A stretch of 64,000 bases of DNA from Mesostigma viride. Its lineage: Eukaryota; Streptophyta; Mesostigmatophyceae; Mesostigmatales; Mesostigmataceae. The stretch lies in the NCBI GenBank assembly GCA_009746045.1, contig RPFO01000213.1, forward strand, positions 11,073,593 to 11,137,592. The letters run 5' to 3'. Positions 22,494 through 37,221 of this stretch are shown here, one piece after another. The notes under the pieces are model-generated. The model saw only the letters and a list, made by a program, of their open reading frames with translations. It searched no databases and was not told where the DNA came from. Position numbers and translations under genes: made by a program. Numbering within the stretch: position 1 is the stretch's first letter; each line of letters begins with the position of its first letter.

Positions 22494-22868
22494 ATAGAGG
22501 AGGGCCTTATTAGGCCCGACCTGAGGGTGTTGTCCATCCGGTATATAGAGTCGCCCTCATATTCTGGCCAGTTGATTGGTCGTTCTTGGTCCTTGGTGCT
22601 GACTTTGTTCACTCTGTGTGTCCTGCCCAGTGCCGTCCCTCGATCCGGCAAGGCCTCTGTGCCAGGCAGTTAGGGGATCCTCCCACCAGGCTTGGTGCTG
22701 GTTAACCCTACACCACTCGGGGTGGAACCGAGTTAACTTGTTGGTGCTTTGTATCTGGGATGGCCTGTCGATTGTGTTGGTGTGTGCTGGGTGCGTTAGG
22801 TTCTTCCTACCCCTTGGTTTCCTCCCTGTGCGTAGGGCGAGGGCTCCCTACCTTTGTGGGGGGGGAGG

Positions 22869-23428
22869 TGTTACATCGCGTAACAATTCGTTGTAGTTAC
22901 GGACGTAAATTAGGTCTTTTGTCTCGGTCGTTCCTAGGTTTACGTGTAGTTTGTACTGGGACACTGTTGTCCTCGTAACAGTACCGTGGTGCATTGGATG
23001 CTTTTGGGCGTCGCGCCGCGTACTTTATTAGTGGTCCTTATCCTTCGGGTAGAATGTAGTGGACCAGCGTGCATCTGTGCATCTGTAGGCGAGGGCCATG
23101 TCGGCCCGAGCATGCTGCATGGACCGTTGGTGATCATTTATGCACGTTCTACCCATCGTGTTGGCACTCGGCGTGTGTTAAATGAATTAACACATATTAG
23201 CTTGGGTCATGGCAGTGTAGTTGTGTTTCCTTCCTCTATTCCTGGAGTAAACGGGTTTGTGTAAATGGCTTATGGCGTATTATAGTAGTAGCACATACGT
23301 AAATGCATTGAGATCTGGGTCGTCTCGTTCGTCTTTCGCTAGGGGTTTAACTAGAGGTGGCCTTACTAGTTTAGGTAGAGTTAGGCCGGGTAGAGGTAGA
23401 GGTGGCGGTAGAGGTTTAGGACGTAACA
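22869..23428 (+). repeat. Putative 3' LTR of the Ty3 element
   Basis: A purine tract (GGGGGGGGAGG) ends at 22868 and is followed at once by TGTTACATCGCG, a standard Ty3 LTR start. GTAACA at 23423-23428 is a plausible matching end, giving 560 bp; an earlier GTAACA near 22975 would give a much shorter LTR. The 5' LTR is outside the window, so the right end cannot be verified here. Confidence 0.5.
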
Positions 23429-24299
23429 GCGGCCTAGCTGAAGCTTAGCAGCAGGGAAGTTTACCTTGGTGTCATCTAAGAGGCGGAGCTCAGGCGCGCG
23501 GGGGGGCGGCCGGGCCAAGGGCCAGGTGAGGGCCTCTGTTGTGGGGCTAATTCAGTCTACATAGACCAACAACGCGAGCCTCAACCGCGCCAGGCAGTCC
23601 AGCCAGAGTTGGGCAGTGATGCAGACTCCGGCTTCTCAATGAGCGTGATATCGTCGGCATTAATTAATCAATTAGCACGTGACTGCATCATGGGTGCCGA
23701 TATACAGAGTATTAAAAGGGACCTTCAAGCCCTATACACAATGAGAAGGGGGGGGGCGCCCGAGCTTCGATCTCTCACTGCCATAATTATAAGTGGCGGG
23801 CAGGCCACAGAGCGCGCTCTCTCCACATGCACCAGGGTGCCGGGGCGCAACACTCTGGGTGCAAGACAACCATGCAGGACCATATATAATACTGAGCAGC
23901 ATAGGCTGACGAGAGTAACTCCCTGCATGGGCGCAGCTCCAAATAGCCCTTCAAAAAGCCACGAGCCACGAGGTAGCCATGGCTGACGGCGGAGCTCATA
24001 ACTTTCACGCTTGGGCACCAAATTCGGCTGTGATTATCACAATCGCTTTGTCTTTCTAAGACGCACACGCTGATAAAATTTTCCGAAGCTATTGCACAAT
24101 ATATGACGTACGAGCAAACGCTCCTCGACGCAACGCAGCCTGGCGGCTGCGCTAGGCCATGAAAATACGTCTGCAGCTCCAGCTGCAGCTTCGCCCTCAA
24201 GTCCGGCAGGCAGCGGTGACACTAGTCGCGCACTGGTGGTCGCCCCGCACCCTCCCGGGCTTCATGCCTCGCCTTCAGCCTCCGGCCTGAGCCCAAACG
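23429..24299. other. No gene recognised
   Basis: Mixed GC-rich and AT-rich sequence with a G-run at 23750-23756 and a TTAATTAATCAATTA stretch near 23660. No reading frame here resembles a protein family. Confidence 0.5.
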
Positions 24300-25549
24300 C
24301 AGCCGCCCAACCGAACCTAGCTGGTCTGAGTACGACTTTGACGTCGACTGGTTATTTTCCACCTTCGACGTCAACAGACCCGGCTTTTTCGACTGGCCAC
24401 ACATCCGGATCCTGGAGCTTTTGTTGTATATGGGTCGTACGCCTCCCTTCTTGACCTGTGCCAGCACCTCCAACGCCATAAATGCATGCTTCCGCAGCCA
24501 GTCTGACGGCCAATTTCAGCCCCGGCACGCACCTGACCTGTCTGGCTGGTCACGACCGCGCCTTCAGCTTGCTGCCCTCTTTTCCATCCTTCAGCGCTGT
24601 TCCGCGGACCTCTGGAAACCCATCCCCTTGACCGAATCCACCCCCCTCCTCCACCTCCACGAAGCCATCTCACAGCACGTCACGCCCCTAGCTGCAGATG
24701 TGGCAGCTGTGGGTCGCACGCCGGCTGCTGAGCTCCCTACCATGATCCCCACCGCCACCGCCACCCTCCTCGCCTCCCCTCCCCCCCACCTCCGCCTCCA
24801 CCGACTCCATCACCGCCCACTGCCCAGCTCCGCGACATCGACCAGCACCTTAAGGACAATGCCATCGCCCTCGAGGTCCTGCAAAACACCGCAGGCCTTA
24901 CCGCCCAGGCGGTGAAGGACCTTGCCGCCAAGCCCGCCTCAGCTGGCCTGGCTGGCGACGCTCCTCCCATCCCGACCTGGGCGGACATGCTTAAGCAGCA
25001 CACCACCACCACCTCCGCCGTCGCAGCACTGTCAGCTCCAGCAGCAGACGCTCGCTGACCTCCGCGAGGAGGCAGAGCTCGCCAAGCGCAGCCTCAACGT
25101 CATCGTCAAGAACTTCGCCCTCAGTTGTGGAAGGTGAGAATTAATTCCGAGAAGCTTGCAGTGACGTGCGTTTGAGTCTTTGAGAGAGAAATTCTTGGTC
25201 GCATGGGCCTTACTACTGGTGAGATCGAGCTGGTCGCCCACCGCCTTCCCCGCGCGCGGGGTAAGGCAGGGGCGCCCCCGCTCCTTCTCACCCGGCCGGC
25301 GGACAAGATTTCTTTTCTCAGACGCCGCAAGCGGCTCGAGAAGACTCACTTCACCCTTCAACGACGACTTGACCCTGCCTGGCGCAGCAACAACGGCGAC
25401 GGGAGCTATGGCCGACCTACCTCCACTCTCCAGCTCCGGCAGACCAAGGCGGGGAAGCCGGTGTACTGGAAGGGGGCGGCCATCTACGTCGGCCACAAGC
25501 CCTGGCATGCGACCCCCGCGGCCCCAGCGACTCCAGACGCCCCAGCTTA
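24300..25549 (+). pseudogene. LINE ORF1-like remnant
   Basis: The region reads as a degraded ORF1 of a non-LTR element. One frame (about 24310-24780) gives a folded-looking, Trp-containing segment. The next gives a helical segment rich in Ala, Leu and Gln (about 24800-25050). A further frame gives a charged helix ending VIVKNFALS (to about 25130). After about 65 bp of foreign-looking sequence, 25204-25549 encodes a basic RNA-binding-like tail with LLLTRPADKISFLRRRKRL and GKPVYWKGAAIYVG, which resembles the C-terminal domain of plant LINE ORF1 proteins. Assignment rests on these motifs and the neighbouring LINE debris. Confidence 0.5.
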
Positions 25550-26209
25550 GGGGAATACAGCAGTAGTAGTGTAGAATAGATAGACCGTGGCCAGGTACAT
25601 GTACGCCTACTACATGCACTATCCCATCTGATTCACGAGCATTAAATTTAGCCATGTACATGTGTGCCTATGATGTGCCACACTTCAGATGATGCCTAGC
25701 TTTATTTAGTTCTGCTGTGCCCATGCAGAGAGCTGCTCTCTGCTGAGATGCCACGCTCTAGCTCTTGTATAGCCATGATGATCTTTCCCCCCCATGACAG
25801 GCTCCCCTTAGCAGGGTTGAGCTTGAGACTTTGGGGGGCCGGTGCAGGTGCCGGCTTGGTGCACCTAGAGCAAGTGTCGTTTACATTCCCACCCTCGCAG
25901 GAAAGTAGCTTAGAATGTATGATAGTAGGCCATATGCCCCTTCTCTGGGATATGTGCTACATATACTCCCAACGGAGTTATGTTCCTACTAGTAAATTAA
26001 TAGGCTGACGCATAGCTTTATATCTTATATGTCGTGGGCATAGATGAGGCCGCAAGTAAATTCTGCTGCATGGTTCATCGGCCCCCCCTCCCCATGCCCT
26101 AAGGCTCATTCTTAATCACTAAGCCGGCCAGGTTCGCGGCCAGCCAGCTCAGAGGAGCAAAGCGGGCGCATATATGCCTGGCGCATAACATAATCCTGCA
26201 CTACAGTTA
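25550..26209. other. No gene recognised
   Basis: Non-coding sequence between the ORF1-like remnant and a LINE RT remnant on the other strand. I see no structural RNA or repeat of note. Confidence 0.5.
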
Positions 26210-26830
26210 AGAATAAACAGGTACGGTGACAGGACGCAACCTTGCCAGACGCCGGCCTGCCTGCAGTGGACATGGCGGGGTAATGCCGTGTTGAGTGCGC
26301 ACCGAGGTGGTTGACCCCGGCATACAGCGGGCGGATGACAGCAATATTCAGTCAGGCCGGGGGTGGGTACGCGAGCGCGAGCGAGGACAGCCCAGAGAGC
26401 GGCCCAGCGGACAGAATCGAACGCCTTGAAGAAGTTGAAGATCAGGATGGCGGGGTTAACTCACCAGGCTGCAGGAGCGCGATCTCCTCCGAAACTCATC
26501 TGCCATTACAGTAGAGGACAGCTCGGATGAGGATTACATCCCCATCTAGTGCTTAACGGTTGGGGGATGATGCAGACGATATTTGTTTAAACTTTTGTGT
26601 AATTATTTTTCTAATGAGATTAGCATAGTACTCCGTGGCATGCCTCTGCGCATGACACGCAAGTACTTACTTACTTACTTACTTGGAGGCGCTGCGCGAC
26701 AAAGATGGCCATGACTGTGTTGCAAGCGCCCAGGCCGAAAGCCCATTTGGCTCTCCCCAAGGTGATGGCCGAGAGCAGAGCGCAAAGGCGGTTGAGGATC
26801 ATGCACAACTGAAGCACTGTTGTCTGCTGG
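26210..26830 (-). pseudogene. Degenerate LINE reverse transcriptase remnant
   Basis: Two blocks, 26212-26345 and 26690-26810, match by eye the minus-strand LINE RT at 38755-38890 and 39030-39140, including the stretch encoding GCVLSPYLF and the region upstream of motif A. They are separated by rearranged sequence containing TACT repeats (about 26663-26684). No frame is open. Confidence 0.6.
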
Positions 26831-28539
26831 GCTTTACCTCATCTAGGTCGTAGTTCCTTTTCTATTAGTTGTGTTGTTCGTTTGCCTTGGGGGATTTTGT
26901 AAAGGTAACTTTCTCTGGGGGTACTACCCCCAACCGCGTTGGTGGTGCATTAGCTATAAAACTTTGAAAGTCGTGCTAATTATATGACAAGTTGACAACG
27001 CGTGTAGAACGATGGGCCGGCCAACCGACTATACGTCCAAACCATATTATATTGCCATTTGCCACCGTTGTGAAATTTATCATATGGGAATGGCTGCCCC
27101 TGGCACTTTTAAGTCGTATATGAGACCTAAGATGTCTCAACTTTCAACACCCACCCACGGTGTTGCGCGTACAATGCTTGTACCACACGATCATCTGCAT
27201 GCAACATATAGAGCTTGAGCACATATTCATGGTCTTGCTCGATGGCCAGGCAACCACGTTACTCGACTGCTAAACTCTATTGTGATAATCAAGGATGTCT
27301 GCTCAATCAAGCTTTGTTTCAACAGTCGTCTCTTTAACGGTCATCAAGGGTCTCTCATCACTGACGATGTAAGATCTCTGGCCTGCTGCATGACTCCTGT
27401 CTCCACGCGACTCAGTCATGTGCTTGTTTACGTCTCCACGCGACATGCGGCGCTCTCCATTCAGGAGACCAAAGGCAGCACCTGCCGCAGGTGAATTCGT
27501 AGATATATGGCAAGTGTACGGAAATATTATTATCGTTTCAAATAATTGAATATATATGGCACCAGGCATGCAGCCCAACGCTACCCCCGACAAACAATGG
27601 ACCCAAACCACAATTGCCTCTCCATTCCAATAAAAATACCCATGTGCATCCCGAGTTCCCCAAACCCGACACACACCCAGCCCCACCCCCTCAATTAACG
27701 GGCCCCCCCCCCCCCCCCCCCCCCTGGCCCCTGACCACCCCTCCCCCTCCCCGATCCATTTTCTCCGTCTCCATCGGTCCCTCCCCGCTTTCTACCAAGC
27801 ACCACACATCGAACGATCCATAGCCCACCCAGTAAGTCACAGTCAACCCTCCTCCCTTCTTCCACAAGCACGGGCAAAAGGCACAACGTCAACATGACAA
27901 CGTACACAAAAGCAAAAACATGATGTCCATAGCATTCAAGCCAGCATAGAATGCAAGCAGCGAGCACAGAATGCAAGCAGCGAGCCTAGCACGCTACTAA
28001 AGTAGTGAGCAGTACCAATTATTATGCCCCGTTAGCAGTGTGACCAAAACGACTCCCGGGCGTAGTAATGACTATATACGTGGAATGGTGGGCAGCGTCT
28101 AATGTATAGTAGCCCCCAGTGTCACCTCAGAAGTCCACAGTGTCTAACTACTCGAATAGATTATTACTACCATTAGTCTAGTTGATAGTCCCAAGTGGCA
28201 GTCCACAGCATTCAGTTGAATCAGTTCCCATTCAAAGACATTACTGCATTACCTGATGCCTGCAGCAGCGTTGCTATCGCGTCTTGCATCTGCGAGCCGT
28301 GCAGCGTCATCAAATCAACCCGTCATCAAACCTCATCCTGGGGTTTGCATATTCACCTCAAGCTTATAGCAAACTTACAGCATACTAACCTCAAGGTCTG
28401 CATATTCACCTCAAGCTTACGTACCACGGCTAGTTTGTAACCCAAACGATGTGCATGCCTGATGGATAGGTACCATCTTCGCCCCAGGCATCACCCATTC
28501 GCCCACAGCCTGGCTGACGGGAGCTTATAGCCCAGATCT
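26831..28539. other. No gene recognised; contains a C-run
   Basis: No convincing coding region. A 22-bp C-run lies at 27703-27724, inside a pyrimidine-rich stretch. The rest is unremarkable intergenic sequence. Confidence 0.5.
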
Positions 28540-28945
28540 TACCTAGCTAGGAGGATATCTGATCTTACTGAGGAGGATAGCGGATGTTACTTAGTAAGAG
28601 GCTGGCGGGTCTTACTTAGGAGGATAACGGATCTTGTTTAGGAGGTAAGTGGAATGGCGCGGTACGGTCAGCTTACCTAGGAGGCTAGTGGCATAGCTTG
28701 GTAAGATCATGTTACCTCGGAGGCTTGTGGAGTCGCTAGGGACAGTCATCTTACCGAGGAGGCTTAGTAGTGGGATACATAGGTACGATGATCTCACCTC
28801 GGAGGCTAGTGGAGTCGCTAGCTAGCTAGGTACGGTCATCTTACCGAGGAGGCTTAGTAGTGGGATACATAGGTACGATGATCTCACCTCGGAGGCTAGT
28901 GGAGTCGCTAGCTAGCTAGGTACGGTCATCTTACCGAGGAGGCTA
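28540..28945. repeat. Tandem repeats built on a GAGGAGGCTTA-type motif
   Basis: Short degenerate copies of TTACC(T/G)AGGAGGCT recur from about 28540. They are followed by an exact 90-bp unit present twice (28751-28840, 28841-28930) and the start of a third copy at 28931. Confidence 0.85.
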
Positions 28946-29030
28946 AACGTCCCGAGCGCGACGAATCTCTGGAGCACGTGCCGGTCGTGCCCCGGCTTCC
29001 TCTGCATGGCAGCAAGATGGGCCGCACGCG

Positions 29031-29112
29031 AGGTAGCAAGGGAGGCAGAGAGGGAGGCAGCCAGGGAGGCAGCGAGGGAGGCAGCAAGGGAGGCAGCGAG
29101 GGGGGAGTCGTT
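29031..29112. repeat. 12-bp GGAGGCAGC-type minisatellite
   Basis: About seven copies of a unit reading GCAAGGGAGGCA or GCGAGGGAGGCA lie in tandem. No gene is associated. Confidence 0.8.
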
Positions 29113-29263
29113 CATGTCATATCGCAAGGGAAACGACTCAGAGAGACCTGCACGTATGCGCACGCGAATTTCGAGTATAAAGGACGTACAACCGCACAAG
29201 CCGCGCAAGAAGAACATACAGCATAAATAGATAACACTCGCACCTAAGCATGCACGAGCACCC

Positions 29264-30112
29264 CACCATCACCATCACCATCACCATCACCATCACCATC
29301 ACCATCACCATCACCATCACCATCACCATCACCATCACCATCACCATCACCATCACCATCACCATCACCATCACCATCACCATCACCATCACCATCACCA
29401 TCACCATCACCATCACCATCACCATCACCATCACCATCACCATCACCATCACCATCACCATCACCATCACCATCACCATCACCATCACCATCACCATCAC
29501 CATCACCATCACCATCACCATCACCATCACCATCACCATCACCATCACCATCACCATCACCATCACCATCACCATCACCATCACCATCACCATCACCATC
29601 ACCATCACCATCACCATCACCATCACCATCACCATCACCATCACCATCACCATCACCATCACCATCACCATCACCATCACCATCACCATCACCATCACCA
29701 TCACCATCACCATCACCATCACCATCACCATCACCATCACCATCACCATCACCATCACCATCACCATCACCATCACCATCACCATCACCATCACCATCAC
29801 CATCACCATCACCATCACCATCACCATCACCATCACCATCACCATCACCATCACCATCACCATCACCATCACCATCACCATCACCATCACCATCACCATC
29901 ACCATCACCATCACCATCACCATCACCATCACCATCACCATCACCATCACCATCACCATCACCATCACCATCACCATCACCATCACCATCACCATCACCA
30001 TCACCATCACCATCACCATCACCATCACCATCACCATCACCATCACCATCACTATCACCATCACCATCACCATGACCATGACCATGACCATGACCATGAC
30101 CATCACCATCAC
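29264..30112. repeat. (CACCAT)n hexanucleotide tract, about 141 copies
   Basis: The tract is 849 bp of CACCAT with almost no interruptions until a CACTAT near 30050 and a short run of GACCAT variants at about 30070-30100. Because the unit is six bases with no stop in several frames, long artificial reading frames appear on both strands (Thr-Ile, Asp-Gly and Met-Val dipeptides). These are not genes. Confidence 0.97.
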
Positions 30113-31600
30113 GCCCGCGTAGCGCAAGCACACGGCAAGCGCATCAAGATGGGATACATACACCGCCAGGAGCCATAATTAGCGTGAGCATTGGTCAACG
30201 CCACCAGCTGCAGGAGTACCGGCGCCCGAGCCCCCCCCAGGCATGGCTGAACACACACACACACACTAATAAGCAGACGTATGTGGCTGACACATACATG
30301 GCAAGCATATCTGGCGGTTGCCTTGACTCTTGAGACGCTTCCAATGCTTGTCACGCAGCGTGCTCGGATAAGAGCAAGCCGAGGCACACGGTGACGGTGC
30401 TAGATTCATAAGCCAGGATAAAGTTATCGGGCGCACGAGCGGCACCTGCAAGGGATTAAAATGTAAAGCCAGACTGCATGCTAGGTAGCTCAATTCCAGT
30501 TTGTGAGCCATTTTGCCGGGCCATTGCACTTTGCCAAAGATGTCTGTGCCTATGTGTGGCAGACCTGTGCGCGCAGGGAAGTGACTACAAATTCCCTTTA
30601 GAAAAGAACAACAGTGCCTTGGAGGCTTGTGTGGCACGGATGAGGGCCATTGTGAACCTGTGACCTACCCCAGCTACCCAACCAACCATACTGCCATAGC
30701 CCTTGGCTCAGCCACCGCATGGCAAGCGATGAGGGTACCTAAGGCCTGCCCGCCATCCCCTTTCGGTGCACCCATCCAACCCAGCCACGCAGCAAGAAAC
30801 ATCACCCTATCCATTGAAAAACGTTTTGAAAAAGAAAAGCTAAAATGGAATAAAGCGTTTTTAGTCCTCTTAAGCAATCTGCTACCCAGTCCGCAGGCAT
30901 TGGACCTCGCGCGAGGTTACTATCCGCGTTGCGGGAACCACTACGGGTTTGTCTCTCTCACTCACAAACATGCACCCGCGCGCTAACCACGCGGTCGCGT
31001 AGTCCACTCACCACATTACTTCTGAGGAGTCCTCTACACAAGCCTCGCTGAGAAGGGCTTGGCCACGGTTGAAGAAGCCGACTCGAAATATCAGTTATCA
31101 TGTTCGATGTGTGTGCCTGACTCAGCCCATATGAAATAGACGCCCACTGTGGCCCGCCATGTCTTATGGTACGTTATCTAGTGGCCCTGAGGATCTTGGA
31201 ATACCCTGCATGATCTTATGGTCCCAGGCTGCACAATTCAAGGAACCAACACTGCTTGATGGCACTAATCGACGTTCCGATTTCTCATCGGGACAGCCGG
31301 GTGCCAGTAAGTAGAGTGCCAAGAAACACATCAGCAGTGGCAGGTACTGGTAGATTAAATTGCACGTGATGGACAAAGTGAGCGTTATCCTGGCAGCAAG
31401 TGGCCCCATGTGGTTGTGTGTTTCAGTACGAACTACTTAGTTTTTTTGGGGGTCTCCTTGAGATTAAGCCCTAAACCGTCCGCAGTTAGGTGCGAAAGTT
31501 CTACTTAGGTGCGAAATGCCGGGCGCCTCGCCCGCTGGTTGCTTTATATGTATATATATATATAGAGAGAGAGAGAGCAGCCACTTGGGCCAAGTGGCGT
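30113..31600. other. No gene recognised
   Basis: No supported coding region was found on either strand. A TA/GA microsatellite lies at about 31550-31577. Confidence 0.5.
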
Positions 31601-31610
31601 AGGACGAGGG

Positions 31611-31730
31611 GCGTGCCGGATGCCAGTAATGAAATATGGCGTAACATGGAGCGTGCCGGATGCCAGTAATGAAATATGGCGTAACATGGAGCGTGCCGGA
31701 TGCCAGTAATGAAATATTGCATGGCATGGA
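31611..31730. repeat. 40-bp tandem repeat, three copies
   Basis: Units begin GCGTGCCGGATGCCAGTAAT at 31611, 31651 and 31691. The first two are identical and the third diverges in its last 12 bases. Confidence 0.9.
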
Positions 31731-31997
31731 GTGTGAAAATAATGAAATATGTATTATGAAATGGAAGTTACCATCAGACTGTACCAGGAGAGATTCAGAC
31801 ACCAAAAACAAAGTACTTCAGCTAGTAGTACATAGAAAAACAAGTGTTGGATGCCAAAATTAAGATGCTTCTCAAAGTAAATCAAGTGTGTCGGATGCCA
31901 ATAATAAGATACTATGCCTCACGATTCTGTTCATGAACGTATAATTTCGAGTTAAAGATACAATCTGTAAAATACTAGTCGGACGCCAGCGCCTCAC

Positions 31998-35789
<3,792 letters not shown>

Positions 35790-37221
35790 TCTGCACCTTG
35801 CGCCTCACTGCTTTGCGCAGTGTTCCGTAATCCTCTCGACTCCATGACAACATCATGAATTTCTTTAACAGACTGGACGCCAGCGTTGCGCCCAACATGC
35901 AGCACAAGCCCTACGAAGTACAGGACAAGACCCGTGGCTAGAGCTTCGCGGAAATCGCCTACTAACCGGCATCGCAGGATCGATGCTGTTTTGAGGAAGG
36001 GTTAGCACAATCACAGAGAACCTCGCAGCCTTGCCTCGTCGAGCTCAGGTTGCACACCTTAGCCCAGGCTCCTACAGTGTAGCTCGGGACACCGCCACCA
36101 GGAAATACAGTACTGGGTGAATACTGAATGCCAAGTGGCACTGGCCGGAAAGACAAGTGAGAAAGGACGGTCCCGCGTCCAAGAAGAACGACAAGTGTAG
36201 CCTTGAGTCTGAACACAACTGGCCAACGCCAGAATCACGCAAGAATGCAACTTCGTCTTGCAAGCTCGACAAGACCGTCGCCTTTGACAAAAGTTGCTTT
36301 GTCACAAAACAAGCGCTTCCAAATGCTCATGTGCTCAGTGCTCACTTATTACAGAGGAAAAACTAAAAGAAACAGCGACTGGGGTGGTCTGCAATGCCTC
36401 GCACCATGCAAAGCCGTGCATGGCTGCTCAGATCGTCGGTTTGGGACACTACCCACTCCAGATCTGTCTATGAGATACTCAGCTTAGGCCATCGCGGGCA
36501 ACCTAGCCAAGTAAAGGTCGTGCCTTTTTTCCGACGAAGCTTCAGTACGGGGCACCCAGCGTAAGCGAATAAATAGCACACACAGCGGGGATTCTTTCGG
36601 TTGTAAACGACAAGTACAGAATGCAGCAATTCTCTCTGTGGCCCAGGAAACGAGCAATAGAGCCAGCCATCCAGCCATAGAATGGCACAACTCTGGAGTA
36701 AGGGGCAGCCGCTCTCTTAGCAACATTCTGTATATTAGATCCCGCAGCGACTTTGGACCGACGTCGGATGTCCCTGTGCCTAGTAGTTATCACTCCGGAC
36801 AGTCAACCAGACAACCCGCTTTACGTTTATAAGATGCTGCACAAGATCGTAGGCTAGCTTTTGTAGCATCTTGCTCGCACGAATCATGTTGGTACCAGTG
36901 TGGCCTGCCGCTGGCCACCTGCGCAGCCAGGTAGGCAACTTCTCTCACCGAAAGCCGGGCCACGCTCACTTTTGGCATCGCAGGCATGGCAGGTACACGT
37001 GACGTCCAGGTTCTCTGGCATCCAGGCTGATGGGATAGAAAGACGCAGCAGTATCACAGGCTGGCCATTTATGATACAAGACGGGCAAGATTCACGGCCT
37101 CGCTGTCAAGAGTACCATGCATAGCACTCATAAAGCCTTTCCAGCTGGCAATGGACCATGTACCAGTGCTGACACAACGGGAATCAGTAGCCATAGGGCC
37201 ATATGTACCCGATCAACCTTG
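35790..37221. other. Upstream region of the ankyrin gene; no gene recognised
   Basis: Presumed 5' UTR and promoter of the minus-strand ankyrin gene near 35790, then sequence with no supported coding frame on either strand. Confidence 0.4.

Noticed and set aside
28540-28945. CRISPR-like array
   Set aside because: Units are contiguous without unique spacers, in a eukaryotic genome; these are ordinary tandem repeats.
29138-30163. Reading frames of 290-341 codons made of Met-Val, Asp-Gly or Thr-Ile dipeptides
   Set aside because: They are the translation of the CACCAT microsatellite in different frames and strands.
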